Positions 24,737-34,190 of a DNA stretch of 64,000 nucleotides are shown here, piece by piece (position 1 is the first letter of the stretch; each line of letters begins with the position of its first letter). The notes below the pieces were generated by a model, which worked only from the letters and a program-made list of their open reading frames with translations, was not told the DNA's origin and made no database searches. The DNA comes from Solirubrum koreensis (lineage in GTDB: Bacteria; Bacteroidota; Bacteroidia; Cytophagales; Hymenobacteraceae), in contig NZ_BAABHA010000001.1 of the NCBI RefSeq assembly GCF_039541855.1, positions 186,001 through 250,000 of the forward strand. The letters run 5' to 3'. The position numbers and the translations under genes were made by a program.

Positions 24737-25423
24737 TTAAGCCAAAGGAGACACCCCGCGGGCAATGTCGGCGGAAAGGTAGGTGCGCACGCCGCCGCCT
24801 TCCTGCAGGGCCGCGTTTAGCATGGCTTGGGCCACGGCGGCCGCCGGAACGGCGCGGTAGTGTTGCAGCGGCCCGATGAGCAGCGGATTCAGCAGCCGCA
24901 GCAGGGTAGCGCCCACCCGTTCGCCCAGGCGTTGCTCGCTGCGGTTGCCTAGCAACAGCGAAGGCCGGAAAATGTGCACCGCCCGAAACGGCGCCTGGCG
25001 CACGGCTGCCTCCATGTCGCCCTTCACGCGGTTGTAGTAAAAGCGGGAGGCCACGTCGGCGCCCATGGCCGATACCACCATGAACTGCGCCGCGAAATTG
25101 GCGGCCGTTAGGGCGGCCAGCTTCACCACATACAAGTAATCGACCTTGTAAAAAGCTTCCTTAGAGCCAGCTTGCCGCATGGTGGTGCCCAAGCAGCAGT
25201 ACACGTCGTCGGCAATTAGGGCGAGGCGCTGGGTTTCAAGCTCGTCGAAGTCGACTATGCGCTGCTCCAGCTTGGGATGCACCATGGGCAAGCGCCGGCG
25301 GCCTATCGAAATAACTTTGCCGTACCGCTCGCTTTGCAGCAGCAGCGGCAGGAGGTAACTGCCCACTAGGCCGGAAGCACCGGCAATGAGGGCGGTTTTT
25401 TTCAGATCCGACGTGGGGACCAT
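24737..25423 (-). CDS. Atypical short-chain NAD(P)-binding oxidoreductase (TIP30/HTATIP2-like)
   Basis: 228 residues. GASGLVGSYLLPLLL (15-29) is the dinucleotide-binding loop of an atypical SDR. CLGTTMRQAGSKEAFYKVDY and VVSAMGAD, then YNRVKGDMEAAV with the catalytic-type Tyr and Lys, match the HTATIP2/YtfG-like group. HIFRPSLLLGNR is typical too. Substrate unknown. Cytoplasmic. Reads in the same direction as the CvfB-like gene upstream but 117 bp apart. Confidence 0.82.
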   Translation of the reverse strand: MVPTSDLKKTALIAGASGLVGSYLLPLLLQSERYGKVISIGRRRLPMVHPKLEQRIVDFDELETQRLALIADDVYCCLGTTMRQAGSKEAFYKVDYLYVVKLAALTAANFAAQFMVVSAMGADVASRFYYNRVKGDMEAAVRQAPFRAVHIFRPSLLLGNRSEQRLGERVGATLLRLLNPLLIGPLQHYRAVPAAAVAQAMLNAALQEGGGVRTYLSADIARGVSPLA

Positions 25424-25540
25424 AGGGCGGAGGAGGTCAGACGAAACAAGGCAAGCCGATTACCCAACGCACGCGGCGGGCGAAGGTTTTACGCAAGGCA
25501 ATAAGCCGCACGCGGGTAGCCGACGGGAATGGCGGCCGGT

Positions 25541-26371
25541 TTATTCTTCTTCGATGAGACGGGTATGGTCGTCGGCGAGTTGCACCCGGCCCTGCTTGTA
25601 AAGACTGCCGAGGGCTTTCTTGAACACTTTTTTGCTCATGCCCAGGCGGCGGTAGATGTCTTCCGGCTCGCTTTTGTCCGAGAGCGGCAGCTTACCGCCA
25701 GCTTTGCGCAGGGCGGCCACCAGCAGATCGGCGGCGGCGCGGGCTTCGTCGAACCCGACGCGCTGCAAGCTCACGTCAAGCTTGCCGTCGGGGCGCACCT
25801 GGCGCACAAAACCGGGCAGCTCGTCACCGATGGTGAGCAGGCGGAACACCTCGTTGCGGAACAGCATGCCAATGTATTTCTTGTTCACCAGGGCCGCGTA
25901 GCCCATTTCGCTTTGGCCGCCCACCAGCAGCTGCACTTCGTCGCCTTCGCGCAGGTCGGGTTCCCGGTCGGCGTGCCGTTCCCACTTGGCCGTGGCCACA
26001 ATGCGGTCCGATTTATCGTCGAGGTACACGTACACCAGTACTTTGTCGCCGGTTTTCACGCGCTTGGGCTGGTTGCGCAGCGGCAGCAGCAAATCCTTGG
26101 GCAGGCCCCAGTCGAGAAAGGCGCCGATGCCGCTCGTGTCGCGCACGGTGAGGGCGGCAAACTCGCCCACGCGCACCAGTGGGGTTTCGGTAGTGGCCAC
26201 CAAACGGTCCTCGGAGTCGCGGTACACGAAAGCACGCACGGTGTCGCCCACCTGAATGCCGGCTGGCACGTAGCGGTCGGGCATTAGAATGTCGCCGTCG
26301 TCGGAGGTGAGGTACACACCGAATTCAACAAAACGGGCTACTTCCAGGTCGTTATAGTCGCCGAGGAGCAT
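25541..26371 (-). CDS. CvfB-like S1 RNA-binding protein
   Basis: 276 residues. Three S1-like beta barrels in a row (beginning near residues 8, 65 and 140) and a C-terminal winged helix (EDIYRRLGMSKKVFKKALGSLYKQG) give the CvfB/YitL architecture. GAFLDWGLPKDLLLP is the most characteristic segment. In Staphylococcus this family binds RNA and affects virulence-gene expression; the role in Bacteroidota is not known. Length is normal. Confidence 0.88.
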   Translation of the reverse strand: MLLGDYNDLEVARFVEFGVYLTSDDGDILMPDRYVPAGIQVGDTVRAFVYRDSEDRLVATTETPLVRVGEFAALTVRDTSGIGAFLDWGLPKDLLLPLRNQPKRVKTGDKVLVYVYLDDKSDRIVATAKWERHADREPDLREGDEVQLLVGGQSEMGYAALVNKKYIGMLFRNEVFRLLTIGDELPGFVRQVRPDGKLDVSLQRVGFDEARAAADLLVAALRKAGGKLPLSDKSEPEDIYRRLGMSKKVFKKALGSLYKQGRVQLADDHTRLIEEE

Positions 26372-26522
26372 GGGCAGGGGTCAAGGTAGCAGGGAGGCAT
26401 GAACGAAGCCGTTCATGGTGCGCAAAGGTGCGGCTTAATCCATCAGGAATAAATACCGGGTTTCTACGGCCGCGGCGCCCGGTCGTTGGCCGGGGCGTGT
26501 TCAGGAACCGGCAGCCAGGCGC

Positions 26523-28430
26523 TTACTCGTAGCGCGTAATGCCGGGCTGGCCAAAGCTGAAGTCGTTGAACTGGTAATAGCTGCGCGACGACTCAAAAAT
26601 GCGCAGGCCGTTGCCGTCGGCAATGCCGCGCGGGTAGAAGCCCAGCATGATTTGAATGGTGCTTACCGCCAAGTATTCGTTGCGGAAGCGTAAGCCCATG
26701 CCGAAGCCGGAATAGGGCTTCTGTTGGAAAGGCGACTCGCGGCCGTTGGTGCTCAACCAAGCCACATCGGCAAAAGCCACGCCGGCCAGGCGAAAGCCCA
26801 GAAACGATACCGGCGTGAACAGGTTGGTTTCGTAGTTCACCACAAAGCGGCTGCTGCCCCGCAGCAGGCCATCGGGCTGAAAGCCGCGCACGCCCCGGCT
26901 GCCTTCAATAATCAGGGGCAGGTCGCCGGGCTGGCGTTCAATGCCAATGAGGGCGCGCGTCCAAAAAAAATGCCGCAGCTGCCAGTTGGCCATGTGGTAG
27001 AGGCGGGTGAAGGCCAACGCTTCGCCGTTAAAAATGCCCTCGGTCCAGTGTCCGTTTTCTAAAAACCGCCCTATTTCGCCGCTCACGTACAAATAACCCC
27101 GCAAGGGACTGAAGCCCGCGGCGGCCACGCGGGTGCCGAAATAGGGGCGGGCAAGGGTGCGGTTTAAGTCGTAACCGCCCGTTACGGTTAGCAGCGTGCC
27201 CGTGGGTACGTCTTCGGTGCGGCCAAAGCCGAACAGGTACCGGTCTTTGTAATAGTGACGCACGCTGTAGCCCACACTCAACAGCCCCAGGGTGCCGTTG
27301 CGGTAGTTAGGTGAGGGGCGCTCGGTGAAATCGGTGCGAATAAGGCGCGTCGCCAGAATGATGCGGGCGGGATTGTCGAAGCCCAAATCGTAGCTGCGCA
27401 GCCGAAAAGCGCGGCCCAGCCAGGCATCGGCCACGCGGAAACCCAGCGGCGTAAACTGCTCGGGCTGCTCGCCGGGGGCGCTAATCAGCTGGCCCTGCCG
27501 AAAGTGCGAAAGGCCCACAGAATACGCATATTCTGTATTTACCGATACAAACCCGCGCGAGAGGAACGCGCCCTTTTCCTCCGATTGCCACTCGTTGCGG
27601 TAGCGCGCCTGGGCCACCAGGTAATTGCGCAGCGGCACCGTGTAGCTGCCCTGGTAAGCCCAGCCCTGCGGGTTGTTCAGGCCGTAGGCGAAACGGTTGC
27701 GGAAGTCGTGGCCGCGGGCCAGAAAGTTCTTGTCGCGCAGGGTAGCCACGCCCGAGCCCACGTCGCGTAGCTGAAAGCCGCCGCTGAGGCTGAACACGTC
27801 CTTGGTAATAACTTTGATGTCGACGCTGTCTTGGGTGGTGCTGCGCTCGTTCACCACCACGCGGGCGTCGAGAATGAAATCGGTTTGGCGCAGCAAACGC
27901 TCGGTTTCGGCCAACGACTGCGGCTCCAGTTCCTGCCCGGGGCGGAACAGCAGCAGCTTGCGGATCTTGCGCCGCGAGGTGGTGAGGTGGAGGAAGTTGC
28001 CGCCCTTTTCCAGGAAGTTGCGCGGCGTGCGGGTGGTATCGTTGATGTTGTAGCCGAAAGCATCGAGGGCAACCACCTGCACACGGCGCACGATTTTAAA
28101 GTTGTGCCGGTCGTACTGCCTATCGAGCAGGGCCGCGTCGAGGCCGGCTTGCTCTTCGCGGCGCTCGGTGAAATTGAACAGCACCGACAGCGCCTTGCCC
28201 GCAATGGTTTTGCGTTTGGTATAGGCTTTTAGGTTGCCCAAAAACCGCTGCTGATCGAAGCGGCGGCGCAAGGAATCCAGCGGGGCGTTGCGCAGGCTGT
28301 CGGGGGCGTCGGTGGCTTTGGGCGGTTGCGCAAGCACCGGCTGTTGGGCCATGGCGGAGCCGGCCAGCCCCAGCACGACCAGCACGCAGCAACCCCATAC
28401 CCGCAGAAAACGCAGCAACAGTTTAGGCAC
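26523..28430 (-). CDS. BamA/TamA-like outer-membrane protein
   Basis: 635 residues. Signal peptide (WGCCVLVVLGLAGSAMAQ), a POTRA-like domain at about 155-210 (RKLLLFRPGQELEPQSLAE, then RLLRQTDFILDARVVV), and a C-terminal surface-antigen type barrel with GSRGVRGFQPDGLLRGSSRF, which resembles the conserved loop of Omp85 proteins. One POTRA-like unit is fewer than in BamA, so this is more likely a specialised family member than the essential assembly factor. No partner lipoprotein nearby. Confidence 0.75.
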   Translation of the reverse strand: MPKLLLRFLRVWGCCVLVVLGLAGSAMAQQPVLAQPPKATDAPDSLRNAPLDSLRRRFDQQRFLGNLKAYTKRKTIAGKALSVLFNFTERREEQAGLDAALLDRQYDRHNFKIVRRVQVVALDAFGYNINDTTRTPRNFLEKGGNFLHLTTSRRKIRKLLLFRPGQELEPQSLAETERLLRQTDFILDARVVVNERSTTQDSVDIKVITKDVFSLSGGFQLRDVGSGVATLRDKNFLARGHDFRNRFAYGLNNPQGWAYQGSYTVPLRNYLVAQARYRNEWQSEEKGAFLSRGFVSVNTEYAYSVGLSHFRQGQLISAPGEQPEQFTPLGFRVADAWLGRAFRLRSYDLGFDNPARIILATRLIRTDFTERPSPNYRNGTLGLLSVGYSVRHYYKDRYLFGFGRTEDVPTGTLLTVTGGYDLNRTLARPYFGTRVAAAGFSPLRGYLYVSGEIGRFLENGHWTEGIFNGEALAFTRLYHMANWQLRHFFWTRALIGIERQPGDLPLIIEGSRGVRGFQPDGLLRGSSRFVVNYETNLFTPVSFLGFRLAGVAFADVAWLSTNGRESPFQQKPYSGFGMGLRFRNEYLAVSTIQIMLGFYPRGIADGNGLRIFESSRSYYQFNDFSFGQPGITRYE

Positions 28431-28639
28431 AGCAATGCCGCCCCGGCACCCCTGCCACGGCGGCCCCCGAAGATACGCAACAAGGCTGCTGTCGGGGTAG
28501 CATGGGCCGTAAAACAGCGCAGGAAAAGAATTTGTTGGCGGGAACCATTCCTAAAAAAATTAGTTGCTAAAAAATCGGGAACAAGCTTGCCTTCCACAGG
28601 GTTTATCCGTTGATTTACGCACTGTAAGGCCCGCCTTAG

Positions 28640-29965
28640 ATGAACGAACGGATTCAGGAAAAGCTAAGCATATTGGCAGATGCCGCCAAGTACGATGCCT
28701 CGTGCTCGAGCAGCGGCGGCAAGCGCAAAAACAACAACGGAGGCCTCGGCAACGCCGAGGGCATGGGCATTTGCCACAGCTATACCGAAGACGGCCGCTG
28801 CGTGAGTCTGCTGAAGATCTTGCTGACAAACCACTGCATTTTCGACTGCGCTTATTGTGTGTCGCGCAAGAGCAACGACGTGAAGCGTGCCGCCTTTACG
28901 GTGCAGGAAGTGGTAGACCTGACCATGAACTTCTACCGCCGCAACTACATCGAGGGCTTGTTCCTGAGTAGCGGCATTTTCTCGTCGTCGGATTACACGA
29001 TGGAGCGCCTTGTGCGCATTGCCAAGAAGCTGCGCCTGGAGGAGAAGTTCAACGGCTACATCCACCTGAAAACCATTCCCGGTGCTTCCGAGGAGCTGAT
29101 TCAGGAAGCGGGCCTGTACGCCGACCGTTTGAGCGTGAACATTGAGCTACCCTCGGATGAGAGCCTGCAAAAGCTGGCGCCCGAAAAGAACTACGCCGAG
29201 ATTCTCACGCCCATGACGCAAATTCAGCTGAAGGTGGCGGAGAACCGCGAGGAGCGGGAGCTGTTCAAGAAAGTGCCGCAGTTTGCCCCGGCTGGCCAAA
29301 CCACCCAACTGGTGGTGGGCGCCACGCCCGAGTCGGACCATCAGATCATCAAGCTCGCCGACGGCCTCTACAAAGGCTACGGACTGAAGCGCGTGTACTA
29401 CTCCGGCTACGTGCCCGTGAGCGGCGACCAGCGCCTGCCGCAGGTGGTGCAGCCGCCGCTAATGCGCGAGCACCGCCTGTACCAGAGCGACTGGCTGATG
29501 CGATTCTACGGCTTCGACGCCGACGAAATCCTCGACCCCGCGCACCCGCACCTCGACCTGGAAATTGACCCCAAGCTGGCCTGGGCCCTGCGCCACCGCG
29601 AGATATTCCCGGTGGACGTGAACACCGCCGACTACGAGCTGATTCTGCGCATTCCCGGCATCGGCATGAAATCGGCGAAGCGCATTGTGGCCGCCCGCCG
29701 GTTTGCGCCGCTCACGCTGGACCACCTGCACAAGTTTGGCGTGGTGCTGCGCCGGGCCCGCTACTTCATTACCTGCCGCGGCATGGCCCTGGAAAAGCGC
29801 GAGTACGACGAGCAAACCGTGCGCCGCAAAATCCTCTACGGCGACGGGCAAACCCGCTCCGCTCTGGTTAAGCGCCAACTCGATTTGTTCGCGCCCGAGC
29901 CCACCATCATTACCGCCCCCGACCTCGTTTCGCCACAGCTCGACCTGTTTCGCCAGGCCAGCTAA
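28640..29965 (+). CDS. Putative DNA modification/repair radical SAM protein (TIGR03916 type)
   Basis: 441 residues. The radical SAM cluster motif is C66-x3-C70-x2-C73 (NHCIFDCAYCVSR), preceded by GGLGNAEGMGICHSYTEDG, which is diagnostic for TIGR03916. A helix-hairpin-helix at about 330-352 (LRIPGIGMKSAKRIVAARRF) supports DNA binding. The family is named for its link with a second protein, TIGR03915, found here at 31155-32078. Activity has not been shown as far as I know. Two other genes lie between the partners. Confidence 0.9.
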   Translation: MNERIQEKLSILADAAKYDASCSSSGGKRKNNNGGLGNAEGMGICHSYTEDGRCVSLLKILLTNHCIFDCAYCVSRKSNDVKRAAFTVQEVVDLTMNFYRRNYIEGLFLSSGIFSSSDYTMERLVRIAKKLRLEEKFNGYIHLKTIPGASEELIQEAGLYADRLSVNIELPSDESLQKLAPEKNYAEILTPMTQIQLKVAENREERELFKKVPQFAPAGQTTQLVVGATPESDHQIIKLADGLYKGYGLKRVYYSGYVPVSGDQRLPQVVQPPLMREHRLYQSDWLMRFYGFDADEILDPAHPHLDLEIDPKLAWALRHREIFPVDVNTADYELILRIPGIGMKSAKRIVAARRFAPLTLDHLHKFGVVLRRARYFITCRGMALEKREYDEQTVRRKILYGDGQTRSALVKRQLDLFAPEPTIITAPDLVSPQLDLFRQAS

Positions 29966-29990
29966 CCACCGATATTCTCTCTCCTCAGCC

Positions 29991-30179
29991 ATGACCGTTT
30001 CGCACCGAGACTCCGAAGAACAACAGCCCGCCGCCCCGCAACTCGCCCAGCCCGAGAAAGTGGCGCGCATGGCTTGCTGTTGCAAGCTCAGCGACCTGCT
30101 GCCACTGGTTCGCCAGCAGCTGCAAGCCCGCCAGCAGCGCAACGCCACCGCCTCGCCCCGCGAGGCCGAAGCCGCGTAA
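29991..30179 (+). CDS. Small hypothetical protein
   Basis: 62 residues, starting 25 bp after the radical SAM gene and in the same direction. Polar N-terminus, then VARMACCCKLSDLLPLVRQQL with three consecutive cysteines, then a Gln/Arg-rich helix. Codon use is like its neighbours. No recognised family. It could be a small cysteine-rich partner in the operon, or a chance frame. Confidence 0.45.
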   Translation: MTVSHRDSEEQQPAAPQLAQPEKVARMACCCKLSDLLPLVRQQLQARQQRNATASPREAEAA

Positions 30180-30255
30180 AACACGTCCGGTTGTCCCCAT
30201 TTGCTGGCAACAGAATTCCGGCAAAACCTACCGGCGCCAGCGGGGTACAAAGACG

Positions 30256-31152
30256 GTGGCTTACGAACTCGAACACCATTACGTGCGCACCAACGGCATT
30301 CAGCTGCACGTGGTGCAATGTGGCCCCGCCGAAGGGCCGCTGGTAATCCTATTGCACGGCTTTCCGGAGTTCTGGTACGGTTGGAAAAAGCAAATTCCGG
30401 CTCTGGCCGAAGCGGGTTACCGCGTGTGGGCACCCGACCAGCGCGGCTATAACCTCAGCGACAAACCGACCCGCGTGGCGCACTACGCCATCGATAAGCT
30501 GGCCGCCGATGTGGTGGGGTTGATTGATGCCGCGGGCCGCGAAAAGGCCTTCATGGTCGGGCACGATTGGGGCGCGGCGGTGGCGTGGTGGCTGGCCCTG
30601 CACCACGCGGATAGAGTAGCAAAGCTGGCCGTTTTGAACGTTCCCCACCCAGCAGTGCTAGGCCGTAAGGTGCGGCGCAGCCCGCGGCAGTTGCGCAAAA
30701 GCTGGTACATCTTCTTCTTTCAGCTGCCCTGGCTGCCCGAGCGGCTTATTCGTTTCGGCAACTGGCGCGTGGGGCGGAAAACCTTAGTGGGCAGCAGCCG
30801 GCGCGGCACTTTCAGCGACGCCGATTTGCAGCAGTACCAAGCCGCGTGGGCCCAACCCGGCGCCGTGCGCAGCATGATTAACTGGTACCGCGCGGCCGTG
30901 CGCTCGGTGAGCCGGCTCGGCAAAACGGGCCGCGTTACGGTGCCGGTGCATATCATCTGGGGCCGACGCGACGCTTTTCTGGAAGCCGACATGGCCGCCG
31001 AAAGCCTGACTTACTGCGACCGGGGCCAGCTAACGTACTTCGACAAAGCCACGCACTGGGTGCAGCACGAAGAAGCAGCCCGCGTAAACGAATTGCTCCT
31101 GGCGCTGTTCCAGCAAGCGAATCAGGTGCCGATTATTTACACCACCTCTTGA
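30256..31152 (+). CDS. Alpha/beta hydrolase, epoxide-hydrolase-like
   Basis: 298 residues from a GTG start. HGFPEFWYGWKKQIP (34-48) with the HGxP oxyanion motif, and D104 in VGHDWGAAVAWW as an aspartate nucleophile, are typical of epoxide hydrolases and haloalkane dehalogenases. The acid lies in IWGRRDAFLE and the histidine in THWVQHEE. No signal peptide. It lies between the radical SAM gene and its TIGR03915 partner and is followed after 2 bp by the latter, so probably in the same transcript. Substrate unknown. Confidence 0.85.
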   Translation: MAYELEHHYVRTNGIQLHVVQCGPAEGPLVILLHGFPEFWYGWKKQIPALAEAGYRVWAPDQRGYNLSDKPTRVAHYAIDKLAADVVGLIDAAGREKAFMVGHDWGAAVAWWLALHHADRVAKLAVLNVPHPAVLGRKVRRSPRQLRKSWYIFFFQLPWLPERLIRFGNWRVGRKTLVGSSRRGTFSDADLQQYQAAWAQPGAVRSMINWYRAAVRSVSRLGKTGRVTVPVHIIWGRRDAFLEADMAAESLTYCDRGQLTYFDKATHWVQHEEAARVNELLLALFQQANQVPIIYTTS

Positions 31153-31154
31153 AA

Positions 31155-32078
31155 ATGCCTCGCCTCAACAAGCTCCAACGCCGCGCCCCCGGCATGCCCG
31201 CCGCCGTGCCGGTTACGGCGTTGCGCCGCCCCGGTGAGCTGCCGCCCAGCTTCCGCGGCACCGGCCGCTTCACCTACGACGGCTCGTTCGACGGGCTGCT
31301 GACGGTGGTGCTGGCCTGCTGGGAGCAGCGTTTGTGGCCCGAGGCCATTCAGCCCGAAGGCACGGCGCAGGGTGGCTTGTTTGCCGAAACGCAGCACATT
31401 GAGGCCGACGAGGAAAAAGCCCGGCGCGTGTGGGACGGCCTGCTGAAGCACATGACCGGCGAGGCGCGCACCAGCTTGTACAAGGCATTCCTCTCGGAGC
31501 GCGCCGACCGGGAATTGCTCATTTTTCGCTACGTACAGCTGGCCATTGAAGCCGGTGGGCAGGACATCAGCGAGAATTTCAGCAACGACACCGTGCGCCT
31601 CATTGCCGACATCAACAAGCAGATGTTTCGCGAAAAGCATCGTATGGAGGCTTTCGTGCGCTTCGAGAAGTCACACGACGGCTTGTTTCACGCCACCGTG
31701 GAGCCCGATTTCGACGTGCTGCCGCTTATTGCCGAGCACTTCACCAAGCGCTACGCCGACCAACGCTGGCTAATTTTCGACCGCCGCCGCGGTTACGGTT
31801 TGTACTACGATTTGCAGCGCACCGATATCCTGAGCTTCGATGCAGAATCGGCCGCGCCACGTGGTGGCAACGCCGTATCGGCCGCCGTGCTGGATGAGCG
31901 GGAGCCGCTGTTTCAGTCCTTGTGGCAGACTTATTTCGACCACGTGAACATCCCGGAGCGCCGCAACCTGAAGCTGCACCGCCGCCACATGCCCAAGCGC
32001 TACTGGCGCTTCCTCACGGAAAAGCAGCCGCGCGAACGAAACTTCCAGCCGATTCAGAATAAGAATAACGCGGCGTAA
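31155..32078 (+). CDS. TIGR03915 family putative DNA repair protein
   Basis: 307 residues. FTYDGSFDGLLTVVLACWE is the conserved N-terminal segment of TIGR03915, followed by a helical domain and the C-terminal VEPDFDVLPLIAEHFTKRYADQRW. This family pairs with TIGR03916 radical SAM proteins. The basic N-terminus (LNKLQRRAPG) precedes the domain. A TTG at 31149 in the same frame overlaps the previous stop; the ATG at 31155 is preferred. Biochemical function not established. Confidence 0.85.
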   Translation: MPRLNKLQRRAPGMPAAVPVTALRRPGELPPSFRGTGRFTYDGSFDGLLTVVLACWEQRLWPEAIQPEGTAQGGLFAETQHIEADEEKARRVWDGLLKHMTGEARTSLYKAFLSERADRELLIFRYVQLAIEAGGQDISENFSNDTVRLIADINKQMFREKHRMEAFVRFEKSHDGLFHATVEPDFDVLPLIAEHFTKRYADQRWLIFDRRRGYGLYYDLQRTDILSFDAESAAPRGGNAVSAAVLDEREPLFQSLWQTYFDHVNIPERRNLKLHRRHMPKRYWRFLTEKQPRERNFQPIQNKNNAA

Positions 32079-32122
32079 AGGAGGGGCGAAAGAAGAACAG
32101 GCTTAACTCGCGGGGCAAGCTC

Positions 32123-33340
32123 CTAGCCCCGGCTGCGGCCGTAGAACCGGCTGAATCCAAACGCCAGCACCACAAAACCCAGCCCGGCCGCGCAAACGCC
32201 GGGCCAGTGCCCGTGCGTCCAGGCCCAGCCGCCAACCAACGAGCCCAGCGCCCCGCCAATAAAATAGCCCGTCATGTACACCGTGTTCAGGCGGCTTCGG
32301 GCTTCGGGAACGAGGGAAAAGATGCGCGACTGGTTGGCAATGTGGGTGGCCTGTACGCCTACATCTAGCAGAATGACACCCACTACCAGCGCGGCCACAT
32401 AGCCGCTGCCTAAAAACAGGATGCCGTAGGCCAGTACCCCCAGCGCAATGCCGATGCGGATGGCGTAGTCGGGGCCGCGGTTATCGGCGGCTTTGCCGGC
32501 CAGCGGCGCGGCCAGGGCACCACAAGCGCCAATCAGGCCGAAAAAACCGGCTACGGCGCTGCCGTAGTGGAAGGGCGGGCCTTCCAGCAGAAACACGAGG
32601 GTGGTCCAGAACACGCTGAAGCCGGCAAACATGCAGCCGCCCACCAAGGCCGAGCGGCGCAGCAGGGGCAGGTCGCGGGTGAACGTCAGCAAGGATTTCA
32701 TGAGCGTGCCGTAGGAGCCGCTGAAGCCCGGTTGGTCGGTGGGCAGGCGCCAGGCCAGCACGGCGCCCAGCAGCACCATGGCTGCCGCGCCGCCGCCAAA
32801 CACCGTACGCCAGCCGAAATGCGCCCCTACGTAGCCGCTCACGGTGCGCGAAAGCAAAATACCGATCAGCAAACCGCTCATGATTTGCCCCACTACGCGG
32901 CCCCGGTCTTCGTCGCGGGCCAAGTGGGCCGCCATGGGCAGCAGCAGTTGCGGCACGGCCGAGAAGACGCCGATGAGCAGGCTGGCCGCCAGCAAAACAG
33001 CGAAGCTGGGCGCCCAGGCCGCAGCGGCCATACACAAGGCCACGCCCAGCTGCATCAGCAAAATCAGGCGCTTACGTTCCAGCTTGTCGCCGAGCGGTAC
33101 CACCAGCAACATGCACAGCGTATAGCCCACCTGCGTGATGGTGGCAATGTAGCTGGCCTGGTTGTCGGGCACGCCAAACGTGCGGCCAATTTCGCCCAGC
33201 AGGGGTTGGTTGTAGTAGATATTAGCCACCACCAGGCCACAGGTCAGCGACATCAGCCACACCAGTGCCGGACCAAGTTGGGGTACCGAAACGGATTCGG
33301 GTGGGGGCGCGAGTTCCGGGCTCAACGGAGCGTTTTTCAT
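32123..33340 (-). CDS. MFS transporter
   Basis: 405 residues with twelve hydrophobic segments. LTCGLVVANIYYNQPLLGEI at the first helix and GDKLERKRLILLMQ in the loop between helices 2 and 3 are typical of the YgaY-like drug/solute exporters. A Pro/Glu-rich cytoplasmic N-terminus precedes helix 1. Substrate unknown. Transcribed alone; convergent with the DNA repair pair. Confidence 0.88.
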   Translation of the reverse strand: MKNAPLSPELAPPPESVSVPQLGPALVWLMSLTCGLVVANIYYNQPLLGEIGRTFGVPDNQASYIATITQVGYTLCMLLVVPLGDKLERKRLILLMQLGVALCMAAAAWAPSFAVLLAASLLIGVFSAVPQLLLPMAAHLARDEDRGRVVGQIMSGLLIGILLSRTVSGYVGAHFGWRTVFGGGAAAMVLLGAVLAWRLPTDQPGFSGSYGTLMKSLLTFTRDLPLLRRSALVGGCMFAGFSVFWTTLVFLLEGPPFHYGSAVAGFFGLIGACGALAAPLAGKAADNRGPDYAIRIGIALGVLAYGILFLGSGYVAALVVGVILLDVGVQATHIANQSRIFSLVPEARSRLNTVYMTGYFIGGALGSLVGGWAWTHGHWPGVCAAGLGFVVLAFGFSRFYGRSRG

Positions 33341-33671
33341 GCAGGGATTTTGGCAAGCGGCCTTTGCCTAACTGCGAAACCCGGCCGATGGTTGTGTAGC
33401 CCACGCCGTGCGAATGCGCAACGCGGGTTGAGGTCCGGATTCTGGAAAATAAGTGGGACTGAACTGTTCTGGCCGACAAGAGCGGCAGTCCTGCCGCCTG
33501 TAAGAATGCGCGGGACCCAGATTGCCGCGCAGCGCCCATCTTCGGAGAAGGACAGGAAAGACGTCTTTGCCGCTCCTGCAACTTCGTTACTTTTGCAGCT
33601 GTTGCTTCTCGTAGTCGCGGCCTCTGCTTAGCAGTAGAAGCGGGCTGGCGTCCTAATTTGTACTCAGCAGC
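33341..33671. other. Divergent intergenic region
   Basis: About 330 bp between the MFS gene and the Fur-type gene. It contains a candidate -7 element at 33588-33595. No coding frame with support and no known RNA. Confidence 0.4.
33588..33595 (+). promoter_or_regulatory. Candidate -7 promoter element (TACTTTTG)
   Basis: Matches TAnnTTTG, 76 bp before the Fur-type gene. No clear TTG at the right spacing upstream. Confidence 0.4.
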
Positions 33672-34100
33672 ATGGCCACTCCCGACCGTATTTCCCAGAC
33701 CCTAACCCGCCACGGCCTGCGCCAGACGGCGGTACGCCGGGCCGTGCTGCAAGTGCTGGCCGATTCGGCTTTTGCCTTGTCGGGCGGCGAGATAGAGCAG
33801 CAGCTCGACCCCAGCACCGACCGCATCACGCTGTACCGCACGCTGAAATCGTTCGAGGAAAGCGGCCTTGTTCACCGCGTGGTAGATACCACCGATGTGG
33901 TGCGATACGCCGCCTGCTCCATCGAATGCAGCGCCCACGCTCACTTCGACAACCATGTGCATTTCAAGTGCACGAGCTGCCAGCACATTTACTGCCTGAA
34001 CCAGGTAGCCATTCCGGCCGTGACGCTGCCGGATCGGTTTCAGGCCGTTACCCGGGATTACCTACTTGGGGGCGTTTGCCGCGAGTGCCAGCCCGCGTAG
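33672..34100 (+). CDS. Fur family transcriptional regulator (Zur-like)
   Basis: 142 residues. N-terminal winged helix (LTRHGLRQTAVRRAVLQVLA, then RITLYRTLKSFEESGLVHRV) and a C-terminal metal and dimer domain with HFDNHVHFKCTSCQ and GVCRECQ. C100, C103, C136 and C139 form the structural zinc site; H89, H91, H95 and H97 are candidate regulatory ligands. Whether it senses zinc, iron or peroxide cannot be read directly. The next gene has a long palindrome over its promoter, and a MerC-type membrane protein follows, so a metal-response role is plausible. Confidence 0.88.
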   Translation: MATPDRISQTLTRHGLRQTAVRRAVLQVLADSAFALSGGEIEQQLDPSTDRITLYRTLKSFEESGLVHRVVDTTDVVRYAACSIECSAHAHFDNHVHFKCTSCQHIYCLNQVAIPAVTLPDRFQAVTRDYLLGGVCRECQPA

Positions 34101-34122
34101 CCGGTTTTTGTAACCACGAACG

Positions 34123-34159
34123 AGCCGTTCAGACCAGTGAAGTCGGAACGGCTTTTTTC
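34123..34159 (+). terminator. Rho-independent terminator after the Fur-type gene
   Basis: Stem AGCCGTTC / GAACGGCT (34123-34130 with 34146-34153), 15-nt loop, then a T-run. Confidence 0.8.
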
Positions 34160-34190
34160 TTGATGCCATTGCTGTGGGAAACTGCTGACC

